A stretch of 64,000 nt of DNA from Segatella hominis (GTDB lineage Bacteria > Bacteroidota > Bacteroidia > Bacteroidales > Bacteroidaceae). Position numbers and translations under genes: made by a program. Numbering within the stretch: position 1 is the first letter of the stretch; every line of letters begins with the position of its first letter. The DNA lies in contig NZ_CP137559.1 of the NCBI RefSeq assembly GCF_019249725.2, positions 2,563,501 to 2,627,500 of the forward strand, read 5' to 3'. Shown here piece by piece: positions 18,683-26,624 of the stretch. A model generated the notes under the pieces. That model ran no database searches. It was not told where the DNA came from and saw nothing but the letters and a program-made list of their open reading frames with translations.

Positions 18683-19030
18683 CTATAAGTTAAGCCTCTT
18701 TCTAAATCTCATACTTTTAAGGCAAATTCCGCTCATGATGGCAGACAGAGTCTTGTGCGGCATTTTGCATTGCTTGTTCTTAGGGTCAAAGAATGGCAAT
18801 TCAAAGGTTCCTCGTTCCAGTCGCTTGTGATATAGCAAGAAACCATCGCCGTCCCATTTTAGCAGTTTAACCTGCTGGCGATTCTTGGAGAAGAAGATGA
18901 AGACAGCACCGCCAAGTGGTGGCAGCTCCATCTCCGTCCTTACTATCTGATACAAGCCATTAATACCCGTGTTCATTCGAACGTATCGCTGGCAGACATA
19001 GTATTGGGTGTTCTCATTTAATCCAAACAT
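18683..19030 (-). CDS. tnpB: IS66 TnpB
   Basis: 115 residues of the IS66 Orf2/TnpB family, needed for IS66 transposition though its biochemical role is unclear. The signature PPLGGAVFIFFSKNRQQVKLLKWDGDGFLLYHKRLERG is recognisable (about residues 36-73). The start overlaps the end of tnpA by 13 bp, implying coupled translation. Confidence 0.92.
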   Translation of the reverse strand: MFGLNENTQYYVCQRYVRMNTGINGLYQIVRTEMELPPLGGAVFIFFSKNRQQVKLLKWDGDGFLLYHKRLERGTFELPFFDPKNKQCKMPHKTLSAIMSGICLKSMRFRKRLNL

Positions 19031-19428
19031 ACCGCATCCTCCTTCTCATAAAGTTTCATTAACGCCATAACAGACTTGGCGCATCCTTTTTTGATCGACA
19101 CAACGGTTCCATTGGGAAAGGTTATGTTTATGCCTTGAAGAAGATCCTCCATAGGTAGATCTATAGTTGGAGACTCCATAGGCACGAACATCACGCCGGT
19201 ATTTGCAGTAGAGGCTTCTGCTCTTTCCTTACGGGCTGCCTCCTGAACTTCGCGGATTTCATGCTTGGCACGCAGGACAGAATATCCCTTCTCGGACATC
19301 CAATTTTGCATGGTACGGTGATTTACATGCCTTTCCTTCAAGAAAGGAGTCAGGTGAGCCTTTGGATTTCGATTCAAATAGATTAAGAAGGAATTCCAAG
19401 CCTTCTCAAAACGTTCGTTTGTTGTCAT
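19018..19428 (-). CDS. tnpA: IS66 TnpA-like protein
   Basis: 136 residues; the first IS66 gene. Basic helical N-terminus with HTH-like NHRTMQNWMSEKGYSV (about 34-50), consistent with DNA binding. A TACCTTTG -7 box (complement of 19456-19463) sits 28 bp upstream, just inside the right inverted repeat. Confidence 0.85.
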   Translation of the reverse strand: MTTNERFEKAWNSFLIYLNRNPKAHLTPFLKERHVNHRTMQNWMSEKGYSVLRAKHEIREVQEAARKERAEASTANTGVMFVPMESPTIDLPMEDLLQGINITFPNGTVVSIKKGCAKSVMALMKLYEKEDAVCLD

Positions 19429-19519
19429 AATTCATGCAATTAAAAAATTATGGTGCAAAGGTACGAACAAACGAGAAAGCTACAATGGTATAAACGCGGA
19501 GCCGCTTACCCCCTTAAGA

Positions 19520-19616
19520 TGAAGGGTGATGAAGAGTGATGAAGGGTAAAATTGCACCCTTCACCCTCTGAAGCCCCGATAAACACAGGGGATTCCGAGG
19601 GATAGATGAAGGGTAA
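19520..19616 (-). repeat. ~90-bp dispersed repeat R2, copy 2 (inverted)
   Basis: Reverse-complement relative of 16319-16409, with GCACCCTTCACCCTCTGAAG and CCCCGATAAACACAGGGG. It lies in the gene-free stretch 19510-19776, which also holds array D. Confidence 0.7.
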
Positions 19617-19636
19617 AGGGCAAGTTCTCAATAGAA

Positions 19637-19751
19637 GCGCAAGTACAAAATATAAGAAAGCGCTTTATTAAGGTCTAATGATGCGCTTCGTTAGGTGCTA
19701 ATGATGCGCTTCGTTAGATGCTAATAAAGCGCTTCGTTAGGTCATGCTGAT
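19637..19751. repeat. Intergenic array D, five exact 23-bp steps
   Basis: Units beginning GCGC start at 19637, 19660, 19683, 19706 and 19729; the last four begin GCGCTT and most contain TTAGGTGCTAAT-like cores. The period is exactly 23 bp. Confidence 0.75.
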
Positions 19752-19776
19752 TTTCAACAAGTTATATCCCTGAAAA

Positions 19777-19975
19777 TCAACGAATTACATTCCATTTCAA
19801 GACAGCAATGAGGAAAATTTTCTGGTAAACCGTCATGGTTTCCATATCACGCTGATAGAACTGACGATTCTGATCCAAAAGTTCATCAATCGCTTGCTCT
19901 ATCATCTGATCCGAAACGTCAGGACTTGCTTTGTACCAGATGAGCCAAGCCAATAGTCTTTTTAGTAAGAACTTT
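19777..19975 (-). pseudogene. C-terminal fragment of an ATPase-like protein (left copy)
   Basis: Translating the minus strand gives about 60 residues ending ...FYQRDMETMTVYQKIFLIAVLKWNVIR, without a start codon. The pattern (acidic helix, then RDMETMTxYQ and a hydrophobic helix) resembles the C-terminal helical end of prokaryotic AAA-type ATPases. Only this tail remains. A second copy is at 22353-22550. Confidence 0.4.
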
Positions 19976-19999
19976 ATTACTAATTAACTATTTACTAAA

Positions 20000-20239
20000 T
20001 TATACAACTGAAGCTAAGATTTTTCTCAATTCCTGCTCATACTGTACTGCATCCTCAAAGCAGATGGCCTGCATTCCGAATTTTCGGGCTGCTTCTACAT
20101 TTTCTATTCTGTCGTCTGCAAAAAGGCATTCTTCTGGCAGTAGAGAATACTTCCGGCAAAGGCGCTCGTAAATTGCCTGGTCTGGCCTGACGATCTTTTC
20201 TTCAGACGAAATGACCTGTCCTTCCAATAGTTGGAAAAT
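20000..20239 (-). pseudogene. Truncated HAD phosphatase (C-terminal third)
   Basis: Matches residues ~125-201 of the intact HAD gene at 22572, including KPDQAIYERL (here RPDQ) and LFADDRIENVEAARKFG. The N-terminal catalytic Asp region is missing: homology ends at 20239 and the frame runs on into unrelated sequence. A remnant of segmental duplication. Confidence 0.8.
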
Positions 20240-20404
20240 CTGCGTCTTGCCAGGTATGATGTCTACTAAAACATCTTGGGTTAAAAGTTCACCTGCGAAC
20301 GACCATTCAAAAATGGCACTTTCTAAAATATAGACCGGGAAATTTGGAGGTTACAAATTTATTGCTTAATTTTGCAAATGGTAAAGCTAAAATACATTTA
20401 AGCC

Positions 20405-22171
20405 ATGGCTATAAGAGAAAGAAGAAAGCGAATCTATCGCAAGCGCATACCTTACGGCATGCAGAACTTTGAGGATATTAGGGAGAGGGATTGTTACTAT
20501 GTGGACAAGACCTCATTCATCGAAGATATAGAAGACTCCAATATGTACTTCTTCTATATCCGCCCTCGCCGTTTTGGCAAGAGCCTCACCCTCTCCATGC
20601 TTGAACATTACTACGACATCAACAAGAAGGACAAGTTTGAGTCCCTCTTCGGTGGATTGTACATTGGCGAGAATCCTACGCCAGAGCATAATACATATCT
20701 CATCATTCACCTCAATTTCGCTGAAGTGGACGCAGGTATAGACAATTATCAAAGTGGATTGGATGTGCACTGTAACATTATGTTCAATTCATTCTGTAAC
20801 CAATATGCCCATTTGCTTCCTCCTGATGCAAAGGAGGGGTTGAACAGAGAAATTGGTGCCATAGGACAACTTAGGTATTTATGCCAGGTTTGCAAGGAAG
20901 CTAACCAGAAAATCTATCTCTTTATCGACGAGTACGACAACTTTACAAACACAATCCTTGCCAACGAGGAGCATCTGGAGCGATACCGCAACCAGACTCA
21001 TGGAGAGGGTTATCTACGTCGCTTCTTCAACACCATCAAGGGTGCAGCCGGCTCGGCTTTAGGACGTGTCTTCGTCACGGGTGTAAGCCCTGTCACTATG
21101 GACGACCTCACCAGTGGCTTCAACATCGGCACAAATTACTCGCTCACTCCACAATTCAATGAGATGACGGGATTCACCGAGGAGGAAGTGCGGGAGATGT
21201 TGGGCTATTACTCAAGCGTCTTGCCGTTCAATCACACCGTAGATGAGCTCATCACCGTGATGAAGCCATGGTACGACAACTATTGTTTCGCTGTCAAGAA
21301 ATATGGAAAGACCACCATGTATAATTCCGTAATGGTACTCTACTTCTTGGATAATTACATCCGTAACGAATACGATATTCCAGACTCGATGGTGGAGAGT
21401 AATGTTCGCACGGATTACAGTAAGCTGCGCATGCTTATCCGTCACGACAAGGAGTTCGCCCATGACGCCAGTGTCATCCAGCAGTTGGTCACCAAGGGAT
21501 ACGTTACAGGCAAGCTCGTAGAAAATTTCCCAGCCGACCATATCAACGACCCTGACAACTTCGTGAGCCTGCTCTTCTATTTCGGCATGCTGACGATAGA
21601 TGGAGAATATAAAGGCGAAACAAAGTTTGTCATCCCTAACGAGGTGGTGCGTGACCAGATGTACACCTATCTTCTCGACACCTATAAAGAGAACGACTTG
21701 GTATACGATACTTATAACAAGACCCAGTTGGAGAGCAAACTGGCTTACGATGGCAACTACAAGGCTTATTTCGAGTTCATCGCTGATAGCCTGAAACGCT
21801 ATTCTTCGCAGCGTGACAAGCAGAAAGGCGAGGCTTTCGTGCATGGTTTCACCTTGGCGATGGCAAGCCAGTGCCGCTTCTATCGCCCTATCTCCGAGTT
21901 GGACAATGATGGCGGCTATGCCGACATCTTCCTCTCCCCTCTTTGCGACATCTACAAGGACATGGTGGACAGCTACATCATCGAACTGAAATATTGCAAG
22001 ACGAGCACCACGGACCAGCAAGTGAAAGAACTCCTCAAGGAAGCCTCTGCGCAAATCACCCGTTATGCCGATAGCGACATAGTGAGAGATGCCGTAAAGA
22101 CCACCCATCTACACAAGCTCGTAGTGATGTATCGAGGGGCAGAGATGGTGGTTTGCGAGGAAATCGAATGA
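20405..22171 (+). CDS. AAA-ATPase-like / PD-(D/E)XK nuclease protein (DUF1703 type)
   Basis: 588 residues, a family common and multi-copy in Bacteroidales. N-terminal AAA-ATPase-like domain: IPYGMQNFEDIRERDCYYVDKT, the Walker-A-like RPRRFGKSLTLSML (about residues 56-69) and Walker B IYLFIDEYDNF (about 175). The C-terminal PD-(D/E)XK-like domain shows GYADIFLSPL then SYIIELKYCK, giving the D...ExK nuclease pattern. Its role is not established; defence or mobile-DNA functions have been suggested. Flanked by two copies of a ~620-bp repeat, which suggests it arrived or moved by recombination. Confidence 0.85.
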   Translation: MAIRERRKRIYRKRIPYGMQNFEDIRERDCYYVDKTSFIEDIEDSNMYFFYIRPRRFGKSLTLSMLEHYYDINKKDKFESLFGGLYIGENPTPEHNTYLIIHLNFAEVDAGIDNYQSGLDVHCNIMFNSFCNQYAHLLPPDAKEGLNREIGAIGQLRYLCQVCKEANQKIYLFIDEYDNFTNTILANEEHLERYRNQTHGEGYLRRFFNTIKGAAGSALGRVFVTGVSPVTMDDLTSGFNIGTNYSLTPQFNEMTGFTEEEVREMLGYYSSVLPFNHTVDELITVMKPWYDNYCFAVKKYGKTTMYNSVMVLYFLDNYIRNEYDIPDSMVESNVRTDYSKLRMLIRHDKEFAHDASVIQQLVTKGYVTGKLVENFPADHINDPDNFVSLLFYFGMLTIDGEYKGETKFVIPNEVVRDQMYTYLLDTYKENDLVYDTYNKTQLESKLAYDGNYKAYFEFIADSLKRYSSQRDKQKGEAFVHGFTLAMASQCRFYRPISELDNDGGYADIFLSPLCDIYKDMVDSYIIELKYCKTSTTDQQVKELLKEASAQITRYADSDIVRDAVKTTHLHKLVVMYRGAEMVVCEEIE

Positions 22172-22209
22172 TGGCATTAATCATCACATGGGGCAAGTTT
22201 TCAATAGAA

Positions 22210-22324
22210 GCGCAAGTACAAAATATAAGAAAGCGCTTTATTAAGGTCTAATGATGCGCTTCGTTAGGTGCTAATAAAGCGCTTCGTTAGATGCTAATAA
22301 AGCGCTTCGTTAGGTCATGCTGAT
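22210..22324. repeat. Intergenic array D', five exact 23-bp steps
   Basis: Units beginning GCGC at 22210, 22233, 22256, 22279 and 22302. It differs from array D by a few bases per unit (for instance AATAAAGCGC for AATGATGCGC). Confidence 0.75.
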
Positions 22325-22352
22325 TTTCCACAAGCTATATCCCTGAAAATCA

Positions 22353-22550
22353 TCAAATTACATTCCATTTCAAGACAGCAATGAGGAAAATTTTCTGGTA
22401 AACCGTCATGGTTTCCATATCACGCTGATAGAACTGACGATTCTGATCCAAAAGTTCATCAATCGCTTGCTCTATCATCTGATCCGAAACGTCAGGACTT
22501 GCCTTGTACCAGATAAGCCAAGCCAATAGTCTTTTTAGTAAGAACTTTAT
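22353..22550 (-). pseudogene. C-terminal fragment of an ATPase-like protein (right copy)
   Basis: Same ~60-residue open stretch as 19777-19975, ending ...VLKWNVI and lacking any plausible start. Conservation of the frame in both copies suggests former coding sequence rather than chance. It lies just downstream of the HAD gene. Confidence 0.4.
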
Positions 22551-22571
22551 TACTAATTAACTATTTACTAA

Positions 22572-23177
22572 TTATACAACTGAGGCTAAGATTTTTCTCA
22601 ATTCCTGCTCATACTGTACTGCATCCTCAAAGCAGATGGCCTGCATTCCGAATTTTCGGGCTGCTTCTACATTTTCTATTCTGTCGTCTGCAAAAAGGCA
22701 TTCTTCTGGCAGTAGAGAATACTTCTGGCAAAGGCGCTCGTAAATCGCCTGGTCTGGCTTGATGATCTTTTCCTCAGACGAAATGACCTGCCCTTCCAAT
22801 AGTTGGAAAATCGGATATTGCGCCATTGTCTCGTGACACTTGGTACACCAGTTGGAAAGACCATAAAGGTGGTAACCTTCTGACTTCAATTGAGCCAGCA
22901 GGTCTCGCATCCCCTCCTTTTCGCCACGCACAAATTCATTGAAGCGCTGGGATACCACCGCAATCTCGTTCTTATATTGCGGCATGATCTGCTGCATTTT
23001 GCAGAAGGTGTCCTCAAAAGAGTCTCCCCGATCCATATTCTCATTCCACTTACCGTCTATCAGAAGATGATAGAATTCTTCTGCCTGTTCGTGGGTCTTG
23101 AATATTTGGTCAAGAGTTTCAAAGTATTCGTAATCTACGAGCACTTTGCCGAAATCAAAAATCAAATTCTTTATCAT
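22572..23177 (-). CDS. HAD-superfamily (subfamily IA) hydrolase
   Basis: About 201 residues from ATG 23177 (MIKNLIFDFGKVLVDYEY). HAD motifs: I FDFGKVLVD with the nucleophile Asp and, as in several subfamily-IA members, no DxD; II LYGLSNWC (Ser/Thr region); III the Lys in IIKPDQAIYERL; IV LFADDRIENVEAA. A cytosolic phosphatase-like hydrolase of unknown substrate. An upstream ATG at 23216 lies inside the fecR terminator and adds a non-HAD tail, so it was rejected. Confidence 0.85.
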   Translation of the reverse strand: MIKNLIFDFGKVLVDYEYFETLDQIFKTHEQAEEFYHLLIDGKWNENMDRGDSFEDTFCKMQQIMPQYKNEIAVVSQRFNEFVRGEKEGMRDLLAQLKSEGYHLYGLSNWCTKCHETMAQYPIFQLLEGQVISSEEKIIKPDQAIYERLCQKYSLLPEECLFADDRIENVEAARKFGMQAICFEDAVQYEQELRKILASVV

Positions 23178-23196
23178 AATCAATCTTGAATAAAAA

Positions 23197-23255
23197 AAGG
23201 GCGATTTCTTACCCAAATCCCTGTTTTCGAAAGAGATTTGGGTAAAGAACCGCCT
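23197..23255 (-). terminator. Terminator of the fecR operon
   Basis: Arms with GATTTGGGTAAAGAA and the matching TTTCTTACCCAAATC (GGCG/CGCC at the base) form a long stem; the minus-strand transcript then reads a T7 run (complement of 23192-23198). Confidence 0.75.
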
Positions 23256-23257
23256 TC

Positions 23258-24256
23258 TTATTTCAGTATAACTTCATCTTTTCTCACTTCATATTCCAAA
23301 CCAGGAACCAAGTTTTTCAAGACATTCATGGCACCCGAAAGGGTTTCACCACGGTTGAAATGAACTGTAACCTTCGTGTTCTTATAACGCTGCGAACGGA
23401 AGGAGAATTTTACTCCGTATGCATCGCCCATAATCTGAGCAGCTTCTGCGAGAGTTACGTCATTGAGATCTATCTGCTTGTTTCTCCAGCCCAGACCATT
23501 ATCCCCCTTGGAAACCTGGCGGAGATTTACCGACTTGGTCTTTACATTATAAACCAGCTGGTCGTCTGGATTCATACTATATACCTTGTCCTCACCTACA
23601 ATTCTGAGTTCTATCTTACCCGTTTTGAGCGTAGTAGTAACTTCCTCGTCGGTAGTATAAGAAGAAACCGAGAAAGAAGTACCCAAATCAGTAATCTCAA
23701 AGTGAGGAGTGCTGACATGGAACGGATGCTTGTCATCATGCTTGATATCGAAGAAAGCCTCACCTGCCAAGAACACCTTACGCTCCTTGCCCTCAAAAGA
23801 AGTAGGATAAAGGAGCACAGAACCCTGACTGAGTTTCACCTTCGTTCCATCAGCCAAAGCCAATGTTTTAGATTCACCTTTTATAGTATGTTCCTGCATC
23901 ATCGCTATAGCCTGTGATGCTTTCAGATCATTACGCATCTGAACATAGATCTTGCCGAAGACGACAAGCATAACCAGCGGAATGACAAGAGCAGCCACTC
24001 TCTGCCAAGTGAAGATTTGGAATGTTTTACCCTTACTACTATCAATGTCTTTCCTGAAAAGCCGTTTATAAGCAGTTGATATTTCCTCTTCGTCCATATA
24101 AGCAGAGTCTGCCTTATCCCACAAAGAACGCAAGGCCTCATCTTCCTCCTTCTCATCTTTCGAATCCGATAATCTCTGTAAGACCCTTTCCTTTATTTCG
24201 TCTGATACGACATGTTCTGAATAATAATCTATGATATCCTTAATCTTCGTTGCCAT
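23258..24256 (-). CDS. FecR-family anti-sigma factor
   Basis: 332 residues: cytoplasmic N-terminal part (about 1-80) that would bind the sigma factor, one membrane segment VAALVIPLVMLVVFGKIYV (about 88-106), a periplasmic FecR domain about 120-220, and a C-terminal DUF4974/STN-like domain (NDVTLAEAAQIMGDAYGV to the end). It would receive a signal from an STN-containing TonB-dependent transporter and release the ECF sigma encoded just upstream (43-bp gap). The likely partner in this window is the STN-SusC at 11.1-14.5 kb, which is inference. Confidence 0.9.
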   Translation of the reverse strand: MATKIKDIIDYYSEHVVSDEIKERVLQRLSDSKDEKEEDEALRSLWDKADSAYMDEEEISTAYKRLFRKDIDSSKGKTFQIFTWQRVAALVIPLVMLVVFGKIYVQMRNDLKASQAIAMMQEHTIKGESKTLALADGTKVKLSQGSVLLYPTSFEGKERKVFLAGEAFFDIKHDDKHPFHVSTPHFEITDLGTSFSVSSYTTDEEVTTTLKTGKIELRIVGEDKVYSMNPDDQLVYNVKTKSVNLRQVSKGDNGLGWRNKQIDLNDVTLAEAAQIMGDAYGVKFSFRSQRYKNTKVTVHFNRGETLSGAMNVLKNLVPGLEYEVRKDEVILK

Positions 24257-24298
24257 ATTTTTACCTGTAATTTCTTTTTAAGACATTTTTCAAAGATG

Positions 24299-24856
24299 TT
24301 ACACCCAATGCAATTGCAATAAAATCATCAAATATAAGGCTTTTTTGATTTCTTTAAGAGCCAGGTTAAGATGATTCTCTACGGTTTTCTTCTGCAACCC
24401 CAACTGTTGGGCTATCTCTTCGTTCTTGAGATGTTGCTCCCGACTCATGCGGTAGATGGTCTGTCGCTGCGGGGGCATATTCTCCACAATCATGTCGATA
24501 AGTAGTTGGGTGTCCTTGGCCACGATTTCCTCATGCGGCGAGGCGATGTTGGCACATTGGTCAGGCAAGGAATCGATGTCTATCGGAATCACTCGCTTGG
24601 TGGAAATATAATTGATAACGGTATATTTCGCCAATATAAAAAGGTAGGAATCGAAGTCTTTGATTTCCGCGAATTTCTGGCGCTTCCTCCAGATTTTCTC
24701 AAAGATAATCTGGCAAACGTCATCGGCATCATCCATGTTTTTCAGCAACATGGAGACGAAGCGATGCACTTTAGGATAAAACTTGCGGAACATGATGCCG
24801 TAAGCTTTTTCATCGCCCTGAGACATGAGTAATATTACTTCTTTTTCGATTTCCAT
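24299..24856 (-). CDS. ECF RNA polymerase sigma factor (sigma-70 family)
   Basis: 185 residues. Region 2 is visible as MFRKFYPKVHRFVSMLLKNMDDADDVCQIIFEKIWRKR (about 23-60) and region 4 as MPPQRQTIYRMSREQHLKNEEIAQQLGLQKKTVENHL (helix-turn-helix, about 128-165). It should be held by the FecR protein encoded immediately downstream and direct transcription of a SusC-type operon. No upstream gene shares its transcript. Confidence 0.92.
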   Translation of the reverse strand: MEIEKEVILLMSQGDEKAYGIMFRKFYPKVHRFVSMLLKNMDDADDVCQIIFEKIWRKRQKFAEIKDFDSYLFILAKYTVINYISTKRVIPIDIDSLPDQCANIASPHEEIVAKDTQLLIDMIVENMPPQRQTIYRMSREQHLKNEEIAQQLGLQKKTVENHLNLALKEIKKALYLMILLQLHWV

Positions 24857-25230
24857 TTAAACAGGTTTTCTTCGTTTTTTTGTAATGCACGGCATGATAT
24901 TGGAGGGCATTACATGAATTAAGCAATTGCAAAGATAATACAAATAAACGAATTCTCCATCGTTTTTGATAAGAAAATTGCGTTACAATTGAAAAATGGC
25001 ATGATAGCAAGAGATTTGACAGAGGATAATTTTAAATCCAAAAATGACTTTGACTGGATACAGCAACTGGAATTTTGTTATTATCTCATAAAAAACATAT
25101 AAATTGCCTTAAAATCAAGGAAAATGGAATCACGTATCGGGATTTTTACTATATTTGCAAATAGTTTTTTCGGAAACTAACCTAAATTAGAGTGAATTGA
25201 TAATTCAGTAATAACAACTTAAAATTAGAG
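24857..25230. promoter_or_regulatory. Divergent intergenic region with promoter for the barrel gene
   Basis: 374 bp without a gene. TATATTTG at 25150-25157 fits a plus-strand -7 box about 74 bp before the barrel gene; no good -33 box is present. I found no clear promoter for the sigma gene on the other strand. Confidence 0.4.
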
Positions 25231-25755
25231 ATGATGAAGAAATTATTTTTAATGGCAGTTATCATGCTGTCTTCAGTAAGTATTTTTGCTCAGAGCAGAG
25301 TGGGTACTACAACTATCCAGCCTAAGATCGGTTTGAACGTATCTTCCGTAGGTGATGGAGACTGGAAAGCAGGTTGCGTATTCGGTGCAGAATTGCAGCA
25401 CCAGTTTAATGCAAAGGCTGCCATCGCTGGTGGACTTCTCTATTCCTTCCAGGGAACGAAATATGATGATTGGGCTTGGAATCCAGGATATTTGAACATT
25501 CCTATCACACTCAACTATTATGTTGCCCGCGACTTCGCACTCAAGGCAGGTATTCAGCCTGCATTCATGGTTGCCAAGGACGAGGCTAAGCAGGTCAATA
25601 CCTTCGACTTTGCAATTCCTGTGGGAATGTCTTACGAATTCAACAATTTCGTACTGGATGCTCGCTACAACATCGGTGTTACGAAGGTTCCAAAGTATGG
25701 CGACGGCTACACCAACGTGCTCCAGCTGACCATCGGTTATAAATTCAAGCTGTAA
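25231..25755 (+). CDS. Small outer-membrane beta-barrel protein
   Basis: 174 residues with a signal peptide ending SIFAQ (about 1-21). Alternating hydrophobic/aromatic strands run to the C-terminus (LQLTIGYKFKL), the pattern of 8-stranded PorT/OmpW-type barrels. TTTIQPKIGLNVSSV is the typical first strand. Function unknown; a porin-like or structural outer-membrane role is expected. Monocistronic with its own terminator. Confidence 0.75.
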   Translation: MMKKLFLMAVIMLSSVSIFAQSRVGTTTIQPKIGLNVSSVGDGDWKAGCVFGAELQHQFNAKAAIAGGLLYSFQGTKYDDWAWNPGYLNIPITLNYYVARDFALKAGIQPAFMVAKDEAKQVNTFDFAIPVGMSYEFNNFVLDARYNIGVTKVPKYGDGYTNVLQLTIGYKFKL

Positions 25756-25793
25756 GATATAGAATACTCTTATACATAAACTTTTATACTCAT

Positions 25794-25838
25794 AAATCCC
25801 AAGCCGGCTTTTCTGCTGACTTGGGATTTGCTTTTCCG
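25794..25838 (+). terminator. Terminator of the barrel gene
   Basis: AAATCCCAAG (25794-25803) pairs with CTTGGGATTT (25820-25829), followed by GCTTTT. Confidence 0.7.
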
Positions 25839-25880
25839 GAAATCCGTGATTATCCGTGATGTAAGCTTAATCGATATCTT

Positions 25881-26520
25881 CTATACTTTTCTATATTTTT
25901 GCTTTTTATCTTTAGGAAAACTAGGTATAGTCATCTCCAAGATTCCCGCATCCACCAAATTAGCTATATATTTCTTACGATTCTTAGACTGATTTGATAT
26001 TCCTATAAAATCCATGATTTCTTGAGCAGTACGAGGGATAGAACAAAAATCCACGACTTTTTTCTGACGCTGAGATAATAGTACACTACTCTTGATGGTT
26101 ACTTCATCATCGTGATGGTTACTTTTGATGGTTACTTCATCATCATGATGGTTACTTTTGATAGTTACTTCATCATCGTAATGGTTACTTTTGATGGTTA
26201 CTTTTCCCTTCAGGTACTGTCACAATCAGAATCACTTGACCATCAACGTCAATAGTTTCTGTTTGAACTAAAATAGAAGGTTTCACATTTTCTGAAGCCG
26301 TATTGCTCACCAGCGTTGTCAATTTCTGCAACTCTTCAAAAGAAAGTCCATTGAGTTCACCTGTTTTATCATTAACCCCAATCAACAACTGTCCTCCCAG
26401 GCTATTGCTAAAGGCGGTTAGTTCACACCCCAACTTATAAGCATCATCTATACGTTCCTTAAACTGTACAGTAGATGTTTCACCCATTCGTATGATATGT
26501 AATAATTCGTCAGCCTTCAT
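25881..26520 (-). pseudogene. Deleted copy of the AlbA_2/ATPase-type regulator
   Basis: The N-terminal ~105 residues (MKADELLHIIRMGETSTVQF to VTVPEGK) and the C-terminal winged-helix segment match the intact gene at 42316-43812, but about 900 bp of the middle is gone. The junction lies at VPEGK, where the frame breaks into an expanded 33-bp repeat encoding SNHHDDEVTIK (about three copies versus two in the intact gene). It follows DGR target gene 1, just as the intact copy follows target gene 3, so the whole junction was duplicated. Confidence 0.85.
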
Positions 26521-26624
26521 ATTTTTCGATTTTGGGACAAAGATAGTGATATTATTCGTATTCTCAAAACTAATGACTGGAAAAATACAAAAAACGTGAA
26601 CCTCTTTCTTTTGTAAAGATGTCG

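Larger units (their letters stand above)
16955..19509 (-). mobile_element. IS66-family insertion sequence, complete
   Basis: The element is bounded by perfect 23-bp inverted repeats (16955-16977, starting GTAAGCGGCTCCGCG, and 19487-19509) and flanked by the 8-bp direct repeat CCCCTTAA (16947-16954 and 19510-19517), the target-duplication length expected for IS66. It contains the standard three genes tnpA, tnpB and tnpC, all on the minus strand. The exact target duplication suggests a recent single insertion. Confidence 0.95.
19618..20239. repeat. ~620-bp segmental duplication, left copy
   Basis: Near-identical to 22190-22811. It contains array D, a fragment of an ATPase-type gene and the C-terminal third of the HAD phosphatase gene; identity stops abruptly at 20239 inside the HAD gene. 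The ATPase gene at 20405 lies between the copies. No gene is seen in 20240-20404. Confidence 0.85.
22190..22811. repeat. ~620-bp segmental duplication, right copy
   Basis: Right copy of the segment at 19618-20239; here the HAD gene continues intact beyond the homology end at 22811, so this is probably the parental copy. Confidence 0.85.

Noticed and set aside
19637..22324. CRISPR array
   Set aside because: Units are contiguous 23-bp repeats without spacers and no cas gene is present.
23178..23216. Upstream start for the HAD gene
   Set aside because: Overlaps the fecR terminator; the HAD fold begins at 23177.
26185..26520. 111-residue ORF as a functional gene
   Set aside because: It is the N-terminal piece of the AlbA_2 gene ending at a deletion junction.
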